From: Thiothrix winogradskyi
GTDB taxonomy: Bacteria; Pseudomonadota; Gammaproteobacteria; Thiotrichales; Thiotrichaceae
Reading direction: 5' to 3'
DNA length: 64,000 nt
NCBI RefSeq assembly: GCF_021650935.1
Contig: NZ_CP091244.1
Span: 3,348,001-3,412,000 of the forward strand
Shown: in pieces, positions 61,780-64,000 of the stretch
How positions within the stretch are numbered: position 1 is the first letter of the stretch
Layout: each line of letters opens with the position of its first letter
The notes under the pieces: generated by a model
Databases searched by the model: none
The model's input: the letters and a program-made list of their open reading frames with translations, nothing else
What the model was told of the DNA's origin: nothing
Made by a program: the position numbers and the translations under genes

Positions 61780-62698
61780 CGCTTTTGCTCCCCAGTAGAC
61801 CCGATGGTTTCAGCGTCAATACGAGGATTAACACCATGAACGCAAAAATATCCTGATAATGGCTACCGAGGAAACCGCCGGTCAGGGCACCGATATAACC
61901 CGCACCCAACGCTTCGATAATCCCCAGCAACATCCCGCCGAGCATTGCCCCGGTCAGGTTGCCGATACCACCCAGAACGGCAGCAGAAAAGGCTTTCAAG
62001 CCCAATAAAAAGCCCATGTGATAATGGGCTTGTCCGTAGTTGGCACTAACCATGACCCCGGCAATTGCCGCCAGACCCGCGCCGATCACAAAGGTAGCGG
62101 AAATGACCGCATTGATATTTACACCCATCAATTGTGCCACCGCAGGCGCTTGGGCAGTTGCCCGCATCGCCCGCCCCAGCCGGGTACGGTTAACCATCGT
62201 CACCAAGCCCAGCATGAGCGTGACGGTCAATACCAGAATCATGATCTGCACATCCGTAATGGTTGCGCCGAAAATTTCATGCCGCCCCTGTGGCAGCAAC
62301 GTGGTGGGGAACGCAATGTACTGCTTCCCCCAGATCAGCATTGCCACATTTTGCAACACGATAGACAGACCAATTGCAGTAATCAGTGGCGCAAGACGCG
62401 GGGCATGGCGCAGCGGGCGGTAAGCCACCCGCTCAATGCTATACCCCAGCAACATGCACGACGGTATCGCCACCAGCAGACCTGTCAACACAATGATGAC
62501 ACCGGGCAAATCCGGCGCGACCCCGACCATTGCCCCGATCACCGTGATGGAAATCATCGCCCCCATCATGGTGGTTTCGCCGTGGGCAAAGTTGATCAGT
62601 TCCAGAATGCCGTAAACCAGTGTGTAACCCAGTGCCACCAGTGCGTACACACTGCCCAGCACCAACCCATTCACAAGCTGCTGTGCAAAAATATCCAT
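61766..62698 (-). CDS. livH: Branched-chain amino-acid ABC transporter permease LivH
   Basis: A 310-residue inner-membrane permease with about eight spans. Family marks are QQLVNGLVLGSVYALVALGYTLVYGI at the start, NFAHGE, and the cytoplasmic loop TRLGRAMRATAQ. It is in the order livK-H-M-G-F with short overlaps, starting 32 bp after livK. Confidence 0.94.
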   Translation of the reverse strand: MDIFAQQLVNGLVLGSVYALVALGYTLVYGILELINFAHGETTMMGAMISITVIGAMVGVAPDLPGVIIVLTGLLVAIPSCMLLGYSIERVAYRPLRHAPRLAPLITAIGLSIVLQNVAMLIWGKQYIAFPTTLLPQGRHEIFGATITDVQIMILVLTVTLMLGLVTMVNRTRLGRAMRATAQAPAVAQLMGVNINAVISATFVIGAGLAAIAGVMVSANYGQAHYHMGFLLGLKAFSAAVLGGIGNLTGAMLGGMLLGIIEALGAGYIGALTGGFLGSHYQDIFAFMVLILVLTLKPSGLLGSKSVERA

Positions 62699-62729
62699 GC
62701 GAACCGTCGTACCTGTTTAGCTGAAAAAA

Positions 62730-63860
62730 TTACGGCTGAATGGTTTCAAGCGTTTCCCACTTGCCGCCCTTCACGGTGTACAACGTGATTGGACCGGAAG
62801 TCAGGTCGCCCTTGGCATCGAAACTGATTTTGCCGGTCACACCTTCGTAGCTGGTTTTCGCCAATTCGGGCAGGTATTTCTCAGGGTCAGTGGAATCGGC
62901 ACGTTTCATCGCATCAACCATCACGTGGGCAGCGTCATAGGCATACGGTGCGTACAACTGGATTTGCCCGTATTTGGCTTCAAACTTTTGCTTGAAGTCA
63001 GTACCTTTCGGCATTTTGTCGAGCGGCAGACCGGGGATGGAGGCAATCGCGCCTTCCGCATCTGCACCCGCCAATTCGATGAATTTCGGGGTTTGCATCC
63101 CGTCACCGCCGAGGAATTGCGCTTTGATACCCAACTGGCGCATTTGTTTTGCCATTGGTGCGCCTTGTGGATCCATCCCGCCGAAGAAAATCACATCCGG
63201 CGCTTTACCCTTGATGGAAGTCAGAATCGCGGTGAAATCGGTTGCCTTGTCATTGGTGTGTTCAACTGCCACCACTTCTGCACCGGCAGCTTTCGCTGCT
63301 TTTTCTACCTCAGCCGCCAGACCTTGCCCGTAAGCGGTTTGGTCATCAATGATAGCAACTTTCTTGCCCAACTTGGCAGCATACGCTCCCAGCACCTTGC
63401 CTTGCTGTTCGTCATTGGTCATGACGCGGTAGGCAGTCTTGAAACCTTGCGCGGTGTATTTGATGGCGGTGGCAGAAGGGGATATTTGCGGGACGTTATT
63501 GTCGGAATAGACCTTGGAAGCGGGGATGGTTGCGCCGGAATTCAAGTGACCGATCACACCGGCGATTTCCTCGTCCACCATGCGTTGTGCCACAATAGTG
63601 GCGGTTTTTGGGTCAGCTTGGTCGTCTTCGCTCATCACTTCAAACGTTACAACTTTACCGCCAATGGTGGGTTTGGTGGCGTTGATTTCATCAATCGCTA
63701 GGCGCACACCATTGTCATTGTCTTTGCCGATATGGGCTTGTGGCCCGGTCAGCGGGGATGACTGGCCAATCTTGACCGTGACGGCATCGGCAGCTTGGGC
63801 GGTAGTCATGCCCAAGCCAAGTGCTAAGGCAATACTAAGGGTCAATAATGATGTTTTCAT
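62730..63860 (-). CDS. livK: Branched-chain amino-acid ABC transporter substrate-binding protein LivK/LivJ
   Basis: A 376-residue type I periplasmic binding protein. The start at 63860 gives a signal peptide (LLTLSIALALGLGMTTAQAAD); an in-frame ATG 11 codons upstream does not. Binding-pocket segments are KIGQSSPLTGPQAHIGKDN, IGHLNSGATIPASKVY and the hinge VIFFGGMDPQGAPMAKQM. Leu, Ile and Val are the usual ligands, but the exact specificity is not visible. It leads the five-gene transporter. Confidence 0.92.
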   Translation of the reverse strand: MKTSLLTLSIALALGLGMTTAQAADAVTVKIGQSSPLTGPQAHIGKDNDNGVRLAIDEINATKPTIGGKVVTFEVMSEDDQADPKTATIVAQRMVDEEIAGVIGHLNSGATIPASKVYSDNNVPQISPSATAIKYTAQGFKTAYRVMTNDEQQGKVLGAYAAKLGKKVAIIDDQTAYGQGLAAEVEKAAKAAGAEVVAVEHTNDKATDFTAILTSIKGKAPDVIFFGGMDPQGAPMAKQMRQLGIKAQFLGGDGMQTPKFIELAGADAEGAIASIPGLPLDKMPKGTDFKQKFEAKYGQIQLYAPYAYDAAHVMVDAMKRADSTDPEKYLPELAKTSYEGVTGKISFDAKGDLTSGPITLYTVKGGKWETLETIQP

Positions 63861-63906
63861 CTGTGTTATTCCTTTAGGTGGGATGGACTGCACTGAGATT
63901 AGCCAA

Positions 63907-64000
63907 TTAATGACGCTTCATCAATCGCTCTTTTTCACGGCTCCAGTCACGTTCTTTTTCAGAATCGCGCTTGTCGTGTTGTTGTTTACCTTTTGCCAAG
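63907..64000 (-). CDS. smpB: SsrA-binding protein SmpB (C-terminal end)
   Basis: Only the last 30 codons lie in the window. They read LAKGKQQHDKRD, SEKERDWSREKE and RLMKRH before TAA, matching the conserved basic C-terminal tail of SmpB that reaches into the ribosome during trans-translation. The gene continues beyond the right edge on the minus strand and is followed by livK. Confidence 0.88.
   Translation of the reverse strand, partial: LAKGKQQHDKRDSEKERDWSREKERLMKRH

Noticed and set aside
62018..63701. Two ~257-codon plus-strand frames opposite livH and livK
   Set aside because: Antisense shadows with atypical composition; the livKHMGF operon explains the region.

Overview
The window looks like a chromosomal segment of a filamentous sulfur-oxidising gammaproteobacterium of the Thiothrix/Thiolinea type. 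This is inferred from the gene families and a moderate-GC backbone, not from a marker gene. No rRNA, tRNA or CRISPR array was seen. The housekeeping backbone is interrupted by two accessory regions that differ in base composition and are scarred by insertion sequences.

Region 1 (1-12108): end of bpt, an FNR-like regulator, a haem-binding DUF3365 lipoprotein, then an MbnP/MbnH 'metallo-mystery pair' operon with its own outer-membrane barrel protein. After a secreted unknown and an AAA-ATPase-like/PD-(D/E)XK protein comes a zinc locus: a Zur-type repressor diverging from an outer-membrane protein with a His-rich segment, a ZnuA-like binding protein and a ZnuB-like permease. No ATPase gene is present. 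A DUF4258/DUF2283 pair closes the region.

Region 2 (about 12245-21710): an AT-rich array of genes all on the minus strand, separated by attC-like recombination sites but with no integrase, i.e. an integron cassette cluster of the CALIN type. Cassettes encode a nucleotidyltransferase operon, a pentapeptide-repeat membrane protein, a PD-(D/E)XK-like protein, a lipoprotein plus trypco2-like protein, and a 536-aa fusion of an AAA ATPase with a DUF4435/TOPRIM-like domain that resembles a single-chain PARIS defence protein. Three insertion sequences (IS982-, IS5- and IS3-like) have landed in these cassettes. In each case removing the IS and one target duplication restores the reading frame.

Region 3 (22189-32580): rhlB, pckA (four TGTCGACA-like boxes in its upstream region), dbpA, a YajR-like MFS transporter, ssb, a candidate small RNA, radC and coaBC.

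Region 4 (32451-44807): a roughly 12-kb polymorphic-toxin island inserted exactly between coaBC and dut, bounded by a 206-bp direct repeat of the coaBC/dut junction. It carries a very large secreted SpvB/RHS protein (split by an intact IS5-like copy), a C-terminal toxin tip with a small membrane protein as putative immunity, then a second truncated copy of the RHS core fused to a different tip (PD-(D/E)XK-like) followed by another putative immunity gene. The upstream leader holds two strong inverted-repeat structures.

Region 5 (44718-64000): dut, algC, DUF3144, a thiolase, argB, a DUF4124 protein, a SPOR lipoprotein, thiL, nagZ, a class II aldolase, a spermidine-synthase-like methyltransferase fold, an OppA-type binding protein, PHA synthase phaC, trmJ, a complete livKHMGF branched-chain amino-acid transporter and the 3' end of smpB. 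The thiolase and phaC suggest polyhydroxyalkanoate storage.
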